Assembly: GCA_903970145.1 (NCBI GenBank) | Contig: CAJCHO010000113.1 | Span: 1-64,000 of the forward strand | Reading direction: 5' to 3' | Length of the DNA: 64,000 nucleotides | DNA from: Mycobacteriaceae bacterium | GTDB taxonomy: Bacteria > Pseudomonadota > Gammaproteobacteria > Burkholderiales > Burkholderiaceae_D | In this document: in pieces, positions 35,109 through 43,568 of the stretch | How the letters are laid out: each line of letters begins with the position of its first letter | How positions within the stretch are numbered: position 1 is the first letter of the stretch | Notes under the pieces: model-generated | What the model saw: the letters and a program-made list of their open reading frames with translations, nothing else | Told to the model about the DNA's origin: nothing | Databases searched by the model: none | Translations under genes and position numbers: made by a program

Positions 35109-36268
35109 GCCTTGGCACCTCGCAGGGGCAGAGTTCCCATGTGCTTACAAATGATCCCGAGCATCACCTCATCGGCCCCGGCACCGATCGAGCCGAGCCG
35201 CCCGTCGCGGTACAGGCGCGAAACCGGATTGTCCCAGGTGAAACCCATACCGCCCCAGAACTGCAGACACGCGTCGGGCACGATGCGCATCAGGCGACCG
35301 CCCTTGAGTTTGGCCATCGAGGCAAGCTCGGTGACATCCTCGCCGCTCAAATAGCGCTCGAGCGCCAGATAGGTCATACCACGCAGACTCTCGACTTCGG
35401 TCTTCAGTTCGGCCAGGCGGAAGTGAACGTACTGGTTGTCGAGGATCGCGTGGCCAAAGGCTTCGCGCTGGCGTGTGTACTCGATGGTCTTGTTGATGCA
35501 TTGGGTAAGTCCGCCAATCGTATTGGCAGCCGACCAGAGGCGTTCTTCCTGGAACTGCATCATCTGGTAGGTGAATCCCATCCCCTCCTCACCGATACGA
35601 TTGCGCTGCGGTACGCGCACATCGTCAAAGTGCAGCAGGCCCGTGTCCGACGAGAACATGCCGATCTTGCGGATCTTCGACTCCACTTTGACGCCAGGGG
35701 TATTGAGCGGAACGATGATCAAGGACTTATTGCGATGGGCTGCCCCTTCCGAGGTATTGGCAAGCAGGCACATCCAGTCGGCCTGCAGGCTATTGGTGAT
35801 CCACATCTTGGAACCATTGATGACGTAGTCATCGCCGTCCTTGCGCGCGGTGGTGCGGATGGCGGCGACATCGGATCCTGCGCCGGGCTCGGAAATTCCG
35901 ACGCAGGCGACATTGTCGCCACTGATGGCCGGTGCCAGAAAGCGCTGCTTCAATTCGTGCGAGCCAAAGCGCGCCAGGGCAGGCGTACACATGTCGGTCT
36001 GCACACCGATCGCCATCGGTACCCCGCCGCAGGCAACCTTGCCCAGGGTTTCGGCCATGAGCATCGAGAATGAATAGTCCAGGCCCGACCCACCGTATTC
36101 GGCAGGCTTGGTCAGGCCCAAAAGACCCAAGTCACCCATCTTCTTGAACAACTCGTGGGCCGGGAAAATCTCCGCCTTTTCCCACGCGTCCACGTGCGGA
36201 TTGATCTCCTTGTCGATGAAGCGCTCCAGGGTGCGGCGCACTTCTTCGTGCTCATGAGTCCATTTCAT
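35105..36268 (-). CDS. Acyl-CoA dehydrogenase
   Basis: FAD-dependent acyl-CoA dehydrogenase of 387 residues, introducing the alpha,beta double bond and passing electrons to ETF. Motifs: CVGISEPGAGSDVAAIRTTA, KMWITNSLQADWMCLLANTS, the R..FG.....Q dimer region (TRQREAFGHAILDNQ), QFWGGMGFTWDNPVSRLYRDGRL and IGAGADEVMLGII at the C-terminus. The substrate could be a branched or terpenoid acyl-CoA given the neighbouring carboxylase, but this is inference. Between carboxyltransferase and thioesterase genes in one operon. Confidence 0.92.
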   Translation of the reverse strand: MKWTHEHEEVRRTLERFIDKEINPHVDAWEKAEIFPAHELFKKMGDLGLLGLTKPAEYGGSGLDYSFSMLMAETLGKVACGGVPMAIGVQTDMCTPALARFGSHELKQRFLAPAISGDNVACVGISEPGAGSDVAAIRTTARKDGDDYVINGSKMWITNSLQADWMCLLANTSEGAAHRNKSLIIVPLNTPGVKVESKIRKIGMFSSDTGLLHFDDVRVPQRNRIGEEGMGFTYQMMQFQEERLWSAANTIGGLTQCINKTIEYTRQREAFGHAILDNQYVHFRLAELKTEVESLRGMTYLALERYLSGEDVTELASMAKLKGGRLMRIVPDACLQFWGGMGFTWDNPVSRLYRDGRLGSIGAGADEVMLGIICKHMGTLPLRGAKA

Positions 36269-36295
36269 GCTCGTCTCCTCAATAGCCTATTGGGT

Positions 36296-37918
36296 TCATG
36301 GTCGCGCTACGCCGAATTGGACCGGAGCCAGCTGACGCTGCGCAGCCTCGGCGCACAATTGCAGAGTCAGGCCAAGCACGCGACGCGTGTCGCGCGGATC
36401 GATGATGCCGTCATCGAGCAACAGACCCGAGGTATAGGTCGCACTGGTCTGGGAATCGAAAGTCTTCTCGATGGCGGCACGCATGCGCTCGATGGACGCG
36501 CTGTCGACGGCCTGCTTCTTGCGAACCATGCCGGCCTCCATGACCTGCGCCATGGTGGCGGCGGCCTGCTCAGCCCCCATCACAGCAGTGCGCGCGGTCG
36601 GCCAGCTAAAAATGAAGCGCGGATGAAAGCCGCGTCCGCACATGCCATAGTTGCCGGCCCCGAAACTGGCGCCGCACTGTATCGTGATTTGGGGGACGTT
36701 GGCGTTCGCCACGGCCTGGATCATCTTTGCGCCGTGTTTTATCATGCCGGCCTCTTCGGCCTGGCGGCCGACGAGGTAACCGGTGGTGTTCTGCAGGTAG
36801 ATCAGCGGCTGCCGCGTCTGGCAGCAGGCCTGGATGAAGTGCGTTGCCTTGACAGCACCCGCCGGGTCGATCGGCCCGTTGTTGGTGATGATGCCCACCG
36901 CGTGGCCATTCAGCCTGGCGTGGCCGCACACCGTGGCGCTCCCTGAGTCGGCTTTGAATTCGAGAAACTCCGAGGCGTCGATCAGCCGCGCGATCACCTC
37001 GCGCATGTCGATGGGCTTCTTGGGATCCGCGGGCATTAGACCCAGCAGGTCTTCTGGCGGATAGAGCGGTTCAGGCGCCGGGCCGCCCGATCGGGCAGCG
37101 ACGCTGTGATCCCAATTCAGGCTGGCTAGCAGTTCGCGCGCCCGACCGATTGCCTGTGCATCGTCGGCAGCCAGATAATCGGCCAGCCCGGTGATGCGCG
37201 CATGCATGAGCGCACCGCCCAGCTCCTCCTCGGTAGCGATTTCACCGGTCGCTGCCTTGAGCAGGGGAGGGCCGGCAAGAAAGGCGCGCGCCCGGTCGCG
37301 CACCATAATGACGTAGTCGGACAGTCCCGGCATGTAGGCGCCGCCCGCCGTCGATGAACCATGCACGATGGTGATCACCGGCAGACCGGCCGCCGACAGG
37401 CGCGCGAGATTGCAGAAGTTCGAGCCGCCATGGATGAAGTGCTCGACGCGATACTTCAGCAGATTGGCTCCCGCCGACTCCACCAGATGAACAAAGGGCA
37501 GGCGGTTCTCCAGCGCCAGCTGCTGTGCGCGCTGGAATTTTTCGATGCCCATGGCCTGCAGCGCCCCTGCCTCGATACCCGAATCGGTCGCCACCACCAT
37601 TGCGCGCACGCCCTTTATCGAAGCGATTGCAGTGATCACGCCCCCTCCGGGGATGGTGCGCTCAGGATCCTCAAGGTCCTGACAATAGCCGGCCATGGTG
37701 GACAGCTCCAGCAACGGTGCTGCGGCATCTACCAAGAGGGCGACGCGTTCGCGCGGCAGCAGTTGGCCGCGCTTTCTGAATAGTTCGAGTGAACGCTCCG
37801 ATGCCGCGCGGGTGCGCGCTTCGAGCGCGCGCCAGGCGCTGATCGCCGCTTCCATATGGCGGCGATTGTGGGAGAATGCATCACCCTGCGGATTGATCAG
37901 ACAGCGGATCGGCACCAT
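36296..37918 (-). CDS. Acyl-CoA carboxylase carboxyltransferase (beta) subunit
   Basis: Carboxyltransferase of 540 residues resembling methylcrotonyl-CoA and geranyl-CoA carboxylase beta subunits. Features: LELSTMAGYCQDLEDPERTIPGGG, VESAGANLLKYRVEHFIHGG, GSSTAGGAYMPGLSDYVIMV, and in the second half GIITNNGPIDPAGAVKATHFI and FGAGNYGMCGRGFHPRF. It moves the carboxyl group from biotin to the acyl-CoA. ATG at 37918 starts five bases after the SDR gene ends; longer starts would overlap it. Absence of an HMG-CoA lyase gene nearby argues against plain leucine degradation. Confidence 0.9.
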   Translation of the reverse strand: MVPIRCLINPQGDAFSHNRRHMEAAISAWRALEARTRAASERSLELFRKRGQLLPRERVALLVDAAAPLLELSTMAGYCQDLEDPERTIPGGGVITAIASIKGVRAMVVATDSGIEAGALQAMGIEKFQRAQQLALENRLPFVHLVESAGANLLKYRVEHFIHGGSNFCNLARLSAAGLPVITIVHGSSTAGGAYMPGLSDYVIMVRDRARAFLAGPPLLKAATGEIATEEELGGALMHARITGLADYLAADDAQAIGRARELLASLNWDHSVAARSGGPAPEPLYPPEDLLGLMPADPKKPIDMREVIARLIDASEFLEFKADSGSATVCGHARLNGHAVGIITNNGPIDPAGAVKATHFIQACCQTRQPLIYLQNTTGYLVGRQAEEAGMIKHGAKMIQAVANANVPQITIQCGASFGAGNYGMCGRGFHPRFIFSWPTARTAVMGAEQAAATMAQVMEAGMVRKKQAVDSASIERMRAAIEKTFDSQTSATYTSGLLLDDGIIDPRDTRRVLGLTLQLCAEAAQRQLAPVQFGVARP

Positions 37919-37923
37919 CGGCC

Positions 37924-38826
37924 TTACTCGTCCTTGGCGCCGGAAAGTACCTCCGGCAGCTTCGCAAGCAGGAAGCCCTCGAAGGCCGCGTTGGCCGCTC
38001 CGCTGCCAACCAGGGGCCAGATGCGCTTGGCGTTGGGGGCGGCGCCATCGATACGCACGCACGCGCCCGAAATGAAAGCTGCGGCTGGGGAGAGCAGAAA
38101 GACGATCGTGGCAGCGACTTCGGCTTCACGGCCCAGGCGACCGAGCGGCACGTTCTTGTGCAGACTCTTGATCATCGTGCGCATCGGTTCCTGATAGGTG
38201 TCCATGCCACTCGAAGCAATCCATCCGGGAGCCACTGCGTTGACCCGCACCGGTGCCCATTCCAGGGCCGCGGTTTCGGTGAGGTTGAGCATCCCGGCGC
38301 GCGCCGCGCCCGAATGCCCCATGCCCGGCATGCCCTGCCAGATGTCGGCGATCATATTGACGATCGAGAGATTCGAGTCGCTGGCCCTGTCACACATGTA
38401 CTGGCGATAACATTCGCGCGCCATCAGAAAGCCGCCCGTCAGATTGGTGCGCACCACAGCGTCCCATCCCTTGGCACTGATGCTGGCAAGCGGCGCCGGG
38501 AATTGCCCGCCCGCGTTGTTGACCAGGCCGTCAATCCGTCCATGGACACCGAGGATTTCGCCAACGCAGTCGACGACGCCCTCCTCCTCACGGATGTCGC
38601 AGCTGTGACAGCTCACCCGAGGCGCGCTACCACGACCGACTTCGGCAAGCTCGGCCGCTACCGCGTCAAGCTTTTCACTGCGCCGGCCTACTAGCGCCAG
38701 ATCGGCACCCAATGCATGGAGTTCATGGGCCGTACAGCGGCCGATCCCCGAACCAGCTCCGGTAACGACGATCGTCTTGCCGGCGAACAGGTCGTCGCGA
38801 AATATCGAGTGGTAGCTTTGCGCCAT
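37924..38826 (-). CDS. PECR-like SDR oxidoreductase (trans-2-enoyl-CoA reductase type)
   Basis: Short-chain dehydrogenase of 300 residues. Cofactor motif VVTGAGSGIGRCTAHEL, LVNNAGGQFPAPLASISAKGWDAVVRTNLTGG. In place of the usual YxxxK it has GHSGAARAGMLNLTETAALEW, matching the HSGAARAG pattern of peroxisomal trans-2-enoyl-CoA reductase and 2,4-dienoyl-CoA reductase-like enzymes. It probably reduces an enoyl- or dienoyl-CoA with NADPH. It is the first gene of the minus-strand acyl-CoA carboxylase operon, with the 18-bp palindrome 60 bases upstream. Confidence 0.85.
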   Translation of the reverse strand: MAQSYHSIFRDDLFAGKTIVVTGAGSGIGRCTAHELHALGADLALVGRRSEKLDAVAAELAEVGRGSAPRVSCHSCDIREEEGVVDCVGEILGVHGRIDGLVNNAGGQFPAPLASISAKGWDAVVRTNLTGGFLMARECYRQYMCDRASDSNLSIVNMIADIWQGMPGMGHSGAARAGMLNLTETAALEWAPVRVNAVAPGWIASSGMDTYQEPMRTMIKSLHKNVPLGRLGREAEVAATIVFLLSPAAAFISGACVRIDGAAPNAKRIWPLVGSGAANAAFEGFLLAKLPEVLSGAKDE

Positions 38827-38885
38827 GGGAGAAATCCGCGAAAAAACAGAGCTTTGCCGAGGTCGCTAGCCCCGGCACTTGCCCA

Positions 38886-38903
38886 ACCAAGCAATTGCTT
38901 GGT
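38886..38903. promoter_or_regulatory. Perfect 18-bp palindrome, likely TetR-type operator
   Basis: ACCAAGCAATTGCTTGGT is a perfect palindrome in the 223-base gap between the divergent carboxylase operon and thiolase operon. It is AT-richer than its setting and has the length and symmetry of TetR-family operators for acyl-CoA regulators. The AAGCAA/TTGCTT core recurs at 30969-30984 in front of the tetR gene. Confidence 0.6.
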
Positions 38904-39049
38904 AAGTTTGCGCTTGGCTCGCCCGATTCGTCAAATGGCCGGATGCGGCGCGAATGCTGCGGCGCAGCGCCTGTCGCGCCAGGCGCGAGCGAGCACAATG
39001 CAAGGCGTCCGGTTTCGGGTGCGAAGGATGCGGCCACTAGGAGAAGCTC

Positions 39050-40255
39050 ATGGCAGAGGCAATCATATTCGATGCACTGCGCACGCCGCGCGGCAAGGGC
39101 AAGCGCGATGGCGCCTTGCACGAGGTCAAGCCCGTCAATCTGCTCGCGGGCCTGCTGCGTGAATTGGCGAGGCGACATGATCTCGATACGGCCGAAGTCG
39201 AGGACGTCGTAATGGGGTGCGTCACGCCGATCGGCGACCAGGGCTCGTGTATCGCCAAGACCGCTGCGCTCGTCGCCGGATGGGACTGGAAAGTTGCCGG
39301 CGTGCAGCTGAACCGTTTTTGCGCCTCCGGTCTCGAGGCCGTCAATCTGGCGGCCCAGAAAGTGCGCTCGGACTGGGAGGACCTGGTTGTTGCCGGTGGC
39401 GTGGAATCAATGTCGCGCGTGCCCATGGGATCCGACGGTGGCGCCTGGTCGCTTGACCCGCAGACTAGCCTTGCGACCGATTTCATGCCGCAGGGTATCG
39501 GTGCCGATCTGATTGCCACCCTCGACGGTTTTGCGCGCGAGGACGTCGACGGCTATGCTCTGGAATCACAACGACGTGCGACCGCGGCGCGCGCTGCCGG
39601 CTGGTTCAAGAATTCGCTGGTGGCCGTCGAGGACGAACTCGGGCAGGCCATCCTTACCGAGGATGAATTCATCAAGCCGCGCACGACGCTCGATGGCCTG
39701 GGTGCATTGCGGGCATCATTTGTCGAACCTGGCGCACTCGGATTTGACGCGCTCGCGCTGCGGCGCTATCCAGAGGTCGAGCGTATCAACCATGTTCACA
39801 CCGCCGGCAATTCCTCGGGCATTGTCGATGGTGCGGCCGCGATTCTCATCGGCAGCGAGGCCAAGGGCCGGGCACTCGGACTGACACCGCGTGCGCGCGT
39901 GGTCGCAACCGCACTAAGCGGCGCTGATCCAACCATCATGCTGACGGGGCCCATGCCGGCCGCGCGCAAGGCGCTCGCCAAAGCGGGACTCTCAATTAGT
40001 GACATCGACCTGTTCGAAGTCAACGAAGCCTTCGCTGCGGTGCCAATGCGCTTCATGCGTGAGATGAAGGTCGACCACGCACGGGTCAACGTCAACGGCG
40101 GATCGATTGCATTGGGTCATCCTCTGGGCGCCACTGGCGCGATGTTGATCGGGACCCTGCTTGATGAACTCGAGCGACGTCAGCTGCGCTACGGCCTGGC
40201 CACCCTGTGTGTGGGCGGGGGCATGGGCATCGCCACCATCATCGAGCGCCTGTGA
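39050..40255 (+). CDS. Acetyl-CoA C-acyltransferase (thiolase)
   Basis: Thiolase of 401 residues, degradative FadA/FadI-like type. The nucleophilic Cys is in [14 protein letters not shown]; the second half has [30 protein letters not shown] (catalytic His) and [15 protein letters not shown] (second Cys). It cleaves 3-ketoacyl-CoA with CoA. A strong AGGAGA ribosome site lies five bases before the ATG. First gene of the plus-strand beta-oxidation set, followed by the FadB-like gene. Confidence 0.94.
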   Translation: MAEAIIFDALRTPRGKGKRDGALHEVKPVNLLAGLLRELARRHDLDTAEVEDVVMGCVTPIGDQGSCIAKTAALVAGWDWKVAGVQLNRFCASGLEAVNLAAQKVRSDWEDLVVAGGVESMSRVPMGSDGGAWSLDPQTSLATDFMPQGIGADLIATLDGFAREDVDGYALESQRRATAARAAGWFKNSLVAVEDELGQAILTEDEFIKPRTTLDGLGALRASFVEPGALGFDALALRRYPEVERINHVHTAGNSSGIVDGAAAILIGSEAKGRALGLTPRARVVATALSGADPTIMLTGPMPAARKALAKAGLSISDIDLFEVNEAFAAVPMRFMREMKVDHARVNVNGGSIALGHPLGATGAMLIGTLLDELERRQLRYGLATLCVGGGMGIATIIERL

Positions 40256-40298
40256 GCGCGTCGTCGCTCGACATTCTCATATCACCTGGCGTATCGGC

Positions 40299-42434
40299 AT
40301 GAATCTGATTGAGCTTGACATCGGCGCGGACGGCATCGCACGCCTTGACCTGGCAGAACCGGGCCCGGCCTTCCCCCTCGTTTCGAAGGCCTGGCGTGAG
40401 GAGCTTATTGGCGCGGTCGATCGCTTGGTCGCCGCCGGACCCGAATTGCGCGCAGTGCTGATGTCCTGCAGCGAACGCAGCGGCGCGGGCGGCACGCTCG
40501 ACGAAATCCTCGCGCTCTCGAAGTCCGACGGTGCGGCCCTCTTTGAAGGCGTCCAGGCCGTCAAGCAGGCGCTGCGTCGCGTGGAGACTCTTAATGTACC
40601 GGTGGTTGCCTGCCTTGCGAAGGGTGCGATCGATGGCCACTGGGAGATCGCCCTATGCGCCCACTATCGTATTGCGCCGATGGACCATGACGCGCGCTTC
40701 GGACTGTCCCAGGCGCGCCGCGGTCTCATGCCGGGCGCCGGCGGTGTGGCGCGCAGCGCGCGACTGCTCGGATTTATCGGTGCTGCGACCAGTCTGAACG
40801 ACGGTATCTTAGCGAGCGCGAGCGAGGCGCATGGCGCGGGGCTTATCAATCTACTGACTGATGAGGGATCGATCGAGAAGGCGGCACGCGACTGGATCGC
40901 GGCCCACCCGAATTCTGCACAACCGTGGGACGCGCCGGGATTTCGCTGGCCTGGCGGGGCGCTGGCCACGCCAGCGGTCGCGCAGGCCGTCGCACTCGCC
41001 CCGGCGCGCCTGCGTCAGAAAACCCGAGGACTCTATCCGGCACCCGAGGCCATCCTCAAGGCATTGGTCGAGGGCATGCAGGTCGATATCGACACCGCCC
41101 TGCGCATCGAGTCGCGCCAATGGGCGGCGCTGTTATGCAATCCGACGACTGCCAATCTGGTTCGTCTGGCCACGCAACGCAGCGAGCTGATCGAGGGGGT
41201 TGGCAGGCGTGACCCGGGCAAGCGCTTTAGCGCGCGGCGCGTGGCTGTCGTTGGCGCGGGGATGATGGGCGCGGGAATCGCCTATGCCAACGCACAATGC
41301 GGCATCGCCTGTGCGGTAGTCGACCGCTCCCTTGAGTTGGCCGGGCGGGCACGCGAATTCGCGGAGGGAGTCATCAAGAAACGTCTCGCGCGCAAGACGA
41401 TCGGAGAACTTGAGGCGCAGATCCTGCTCGCCCACATCGCGCCGACCGCGAGCATCGCGGACCTCGGCGAGGTCGATATTGCCATCGAGGCGGTATTCGA
41501 GGACGCGGCGCTCAAACACGAAGTGCTCGGCGAGTTGGCGGGACAGGTCCGGGGTGATGGTGTGATTGCCTCGAATACTTCGACACTGCCGATCACGGAC
41601 CTCGCGCTCGGCATGGCGCGACCAGAGGATTTCATCGGCCTGCATTTTTTCTCGCCGGTCGAAAAAATGGAACTCGTCGAGATCATCGTTGGCGCCCGGA
41701 CCAGTGGGGCAACGCGCCAGCGCGCGCTCGACTATGTCGTGCAGCTCGGCAAGGTGCCGATCGTCGTCAACGACTCGCGCGGCTTTTTTACCAGCCGCAC
41801 CTTCGGCGCCTTCGTGATGGAAGGTGCAGCCATGCTCGGCGAAGGGATTGCGCCGGCCTTGATCGAGCACGCCGCACTGGCTGCCGGGATGCCGACCGGG
41901 CCACTGGCGCTGCTCGATGAGACCTCGCTGGCCTTGTCGATCCACGTGCTGCGCGAGGAGCAGAAGGCGCTTGCGCGTCGCGCCGGACAGCGCGAATTGC
42001 ACCCCGGCGAGCGGGTCGTCGTGCGCATGGTCGAGGAACTCGGTCGTAGGGGCCGTGCAATGGACGGCGGATTCTATGAATACCCCATGGGCGGCGCGAA
42101 GTCGCTCTGGGCAGGACTGCGCGAGGCCTTCCCGCCACGCGCTGACCAGCCGGCCTTGCCCGAGCTCGTGGAGCGGCTACTATACAGACCGGCCATCGAG
42201 GCCGCGCGCTGCCTTGAGGAGCGCGTGCTGATGAGCGTTGCCGAAGGCAATGTTGGTTCGGTACTGGGCATCGGCTTTCCGGCATGGACCGGGGGAGCGC
42301 TGGAGTTCATCAACTCACAAGGACTGGCACACTTTATGGAGCGCGCTGCCTCCCTTGAAGGCAAGCATGGTGCGCGCTACCGTGCGCCGCAATTGATCGC
42401 CCAACGCCTGGCTGCGGGTGCCCGTATTCAGTGA
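40299..42434 (+). CDS. FadB/FadJ-like multifunctional beta-oxidation protein
   Basis: A 711-residue fusion of enoyl-CoA hydratase (about 1-300) and 3-hydroxyacyl-CoA dehydrogenase (about 310-700). The dehydrogenase half looks intact: VAVVGAGMMGAGIAYANAQ, SNTSTLPITDLA and GLHFFSPVEKMELVEII with the catalytic His. The hydratase half is atypical: E116 (HWEIAL) is kept, but the second catalytic Glu is Gln138 (FGLSQARRGLMPG), and the oxyanion-hole segment AGADxxE is replaced by SGAGGTLDEIL. It may act mainly as a dehydrogenase. ATG at 40299 fits family length, 43 bases after the thiolase stop. Confidence 0.9.
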   Translation: MNLIELDIGADGIARLDLAEPGPAFPLVSKAWREELIGAVDRLVAAGPELRAVLMSCSERSGAGGTLDEILALSKSDGAALFEGVQAVKQALRRVETLNVPVVACLAKGAIDGHWEIALCAHYRIAPMDHDARFGLSQARRGLMPGAGGVARSARLLGFIGAATSLNDGILASASEAHGAGLINLLTDEGSIEKAARDWIAAHPNSAQPWDAPGFRWPGGALATPAVAQAVALAPARLRQKTRGLYPAPEAILKALVEGMQVDIDTALRIESRQWAALLCNPTTANLVRLATQRSELIEGVGRRDPGKRFSARRVAVVGAGMMGAGIAYANAQCGIACAVVDRSLELAGRAREFAEGVIKKRLARKTIGELEAQILLAHIAPTASIADLGEVDIAIEAVFEDAALKHEVLGELAGQVRGDGVIASNTSTLPITDLALGMARPEDFIGLHFFSPVEKMELVEIIVGARTSGATRQRALDYVVQLGKVPIVVNDSRGFFTSRTFGAFVMEGAAMLGEGIAPALIEHAALAAGMPTGPLALLDETSLALSIHVLREEQKALARRAGQRELHPGERVVVRMVEELGRRGRAMDGGFYEYPMGGAKSLWAGLREAFPPRADQPALPELVERLLYRPAIEAARCLEERVLMSVAEGNVGSVLGIGFPAWTGGALEFINSQGLAHFMERAASLEGKHGARYRAPQLIAQRLAAGARIQ

Positions 42435-42474
42435 GCTGCCGCGCCGTGGCGCGGCTTAGAGAGGGGAGTCAACA

Positions 42475-43269
42475 ATGGAATTCGAGACAATTCTTTACGA
42501 CAAGGCCGCCGGGATCGCACGTATCACGCTCAACCGCCCGGCGCGCCTGAACGCCCTGTGCGAGCAGATGTTCGAGGAATTTCATGTGGCTCTGGATCAC
42601 GCAGAACAGGGCGACGACCTGCGCGTGCTGGTAATCACCGGGGCCGGACGCGGTTTTTGTGCTGGCGCCGATCTGACCATGAACATCGGCTCGGACGGCA
42701 CGGGCGGTCCGATGGACCTCGGTGCGGCGCTCGAGCGCAGCTATAATCCCCTAATTATGCGTTTGCGCGCCTTGCCGGTGCCTGTGATCAGTTCGATCAA
42801 CGGGGTGGCGGCCGGCGCTGGCGCGAGCCTCGCTCTGGCGGCTGATATATGCATCGCGGCACGTTCAGCGAAATTCGTTCTGGCGTTTGCGCGTATCGGC
42901 CTCGTGCCCGATGCGGGACTGACCTACTTTCTGCCACAGCGAATTGGCATGGCGCGCGCACTGGGCTTAAGCCTCCTGGGAGAAGAGGTAGGTGCCTCCG
43001 ACGCCCAGCAGTGGGGATTGATCTGGCGCTGTGTCGATGACCTGCAACTATCCGACGAAACCGACGCACTGGCCAGACGCCTGTCCGGCGCGGCGACTCA
43101 CGCGCTCGGCCTTACCAAACATGCCATTTACGCCAGTCAGACCCAGACTCTTGAACAGCAGGTCAACATGGAACGCCACCTGCAGGCCCGCGCCGGACAG
43201 TCGCGCGATTTTCGTGAGGGCGTTGCGGCCTTTCTCGCCAAGCGCATCGCGCAGTTCGAGGGGCGCTAG
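42475..43269 (+). CDS. Enoyl-CoA hydratase/isomerase, PaaG-like
   Basis: Crotonase-fold enzyme of 264 residues. GRGFCAGADLTMN and INGVAAGAGASLALAADICIA form the oxyanion hole; FARIGLVPDAGLTYFLPQRIGMARALGLSLLGE, with the PDAG Asp, and QQWGLIWRCVDD resemble PaaG, the ring-epoxide isomerase of phenylacetate degradation, which also acts in beta-oxidation as a delta-isomerase. No other paa genes are present, so general fatty-acid or terpenoid beta-oxidation is the likely role. It ends the plus-strand acyl-CoA set. Confidence 0.88.
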   Translation: MEFETILYDKAAGIARITLNRPARLNALCEQMFEEFHVALDHAEQGDDLRVLVITGAGRGFCAGADLTMNIGSDGTGGPMDLGAALERSYNPLIMRLRALPVPVISSINGVAAGAGASLALAADICIAARSAKFVLAFARIGLVPDAGLTYFLPQRIGMARALGLSLLGEEVGASDAQQWGLIWRCVDDLQLSDETDALARRLSGAATHALGLTKHAIYASQTQTLEQQVNMERHLQARAGQSRDFREGVAAFLAKRIAQFEGR

Positions 43270-43512
43270 GACCGGCAGGGGCAGCCCATACGCGGGCACG
43301 AATTGTCACAAATGCTCACCCAGCGGCCGGCTTGCTCCTGGGGACATGAAACAATCTCGCTCCAAGAGATTAGCCAGCCCGTGCCCGCGGCCACGGTTTA
43401 GTATCGCGCAGTCAGACTCGTGCGCCGTCACCTCCTGGAAACCAAATCTGACACCCATCCCGGCCATTGAACGGCCAGCGTCTCCAGCTGTCAGACCACC
43501 GATGACTCCCAT

Positions 43513-43538
43513 GGCGCGCCGACCCGGCGTGGCGCGCC
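43513..43538 (+). repeat. GGCGCGCC repeated in the RND operon leader
   Basis: GGCGCGCC occurs at 43513-43520 and 43531-43538. As the word is itself palindromic, the two copies can pair into an eight-base stem around a ten-base loop. It ends 30 bases before the adaptor gene start and could act in the leader RNA. Confidence 0.35.
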
Positions 43539-43568
43539 TCCCCATTTGCCGACCCTCGTAAAGTCACC

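Noticed and set aside
37924-38826. Loss of catalytic residues in the SDR (no YxxxK)
   Set aside because: The HSGAARAG pattern is normal for trans-2-enoyl-CoA reductase type enzymes, so it is not a defect.
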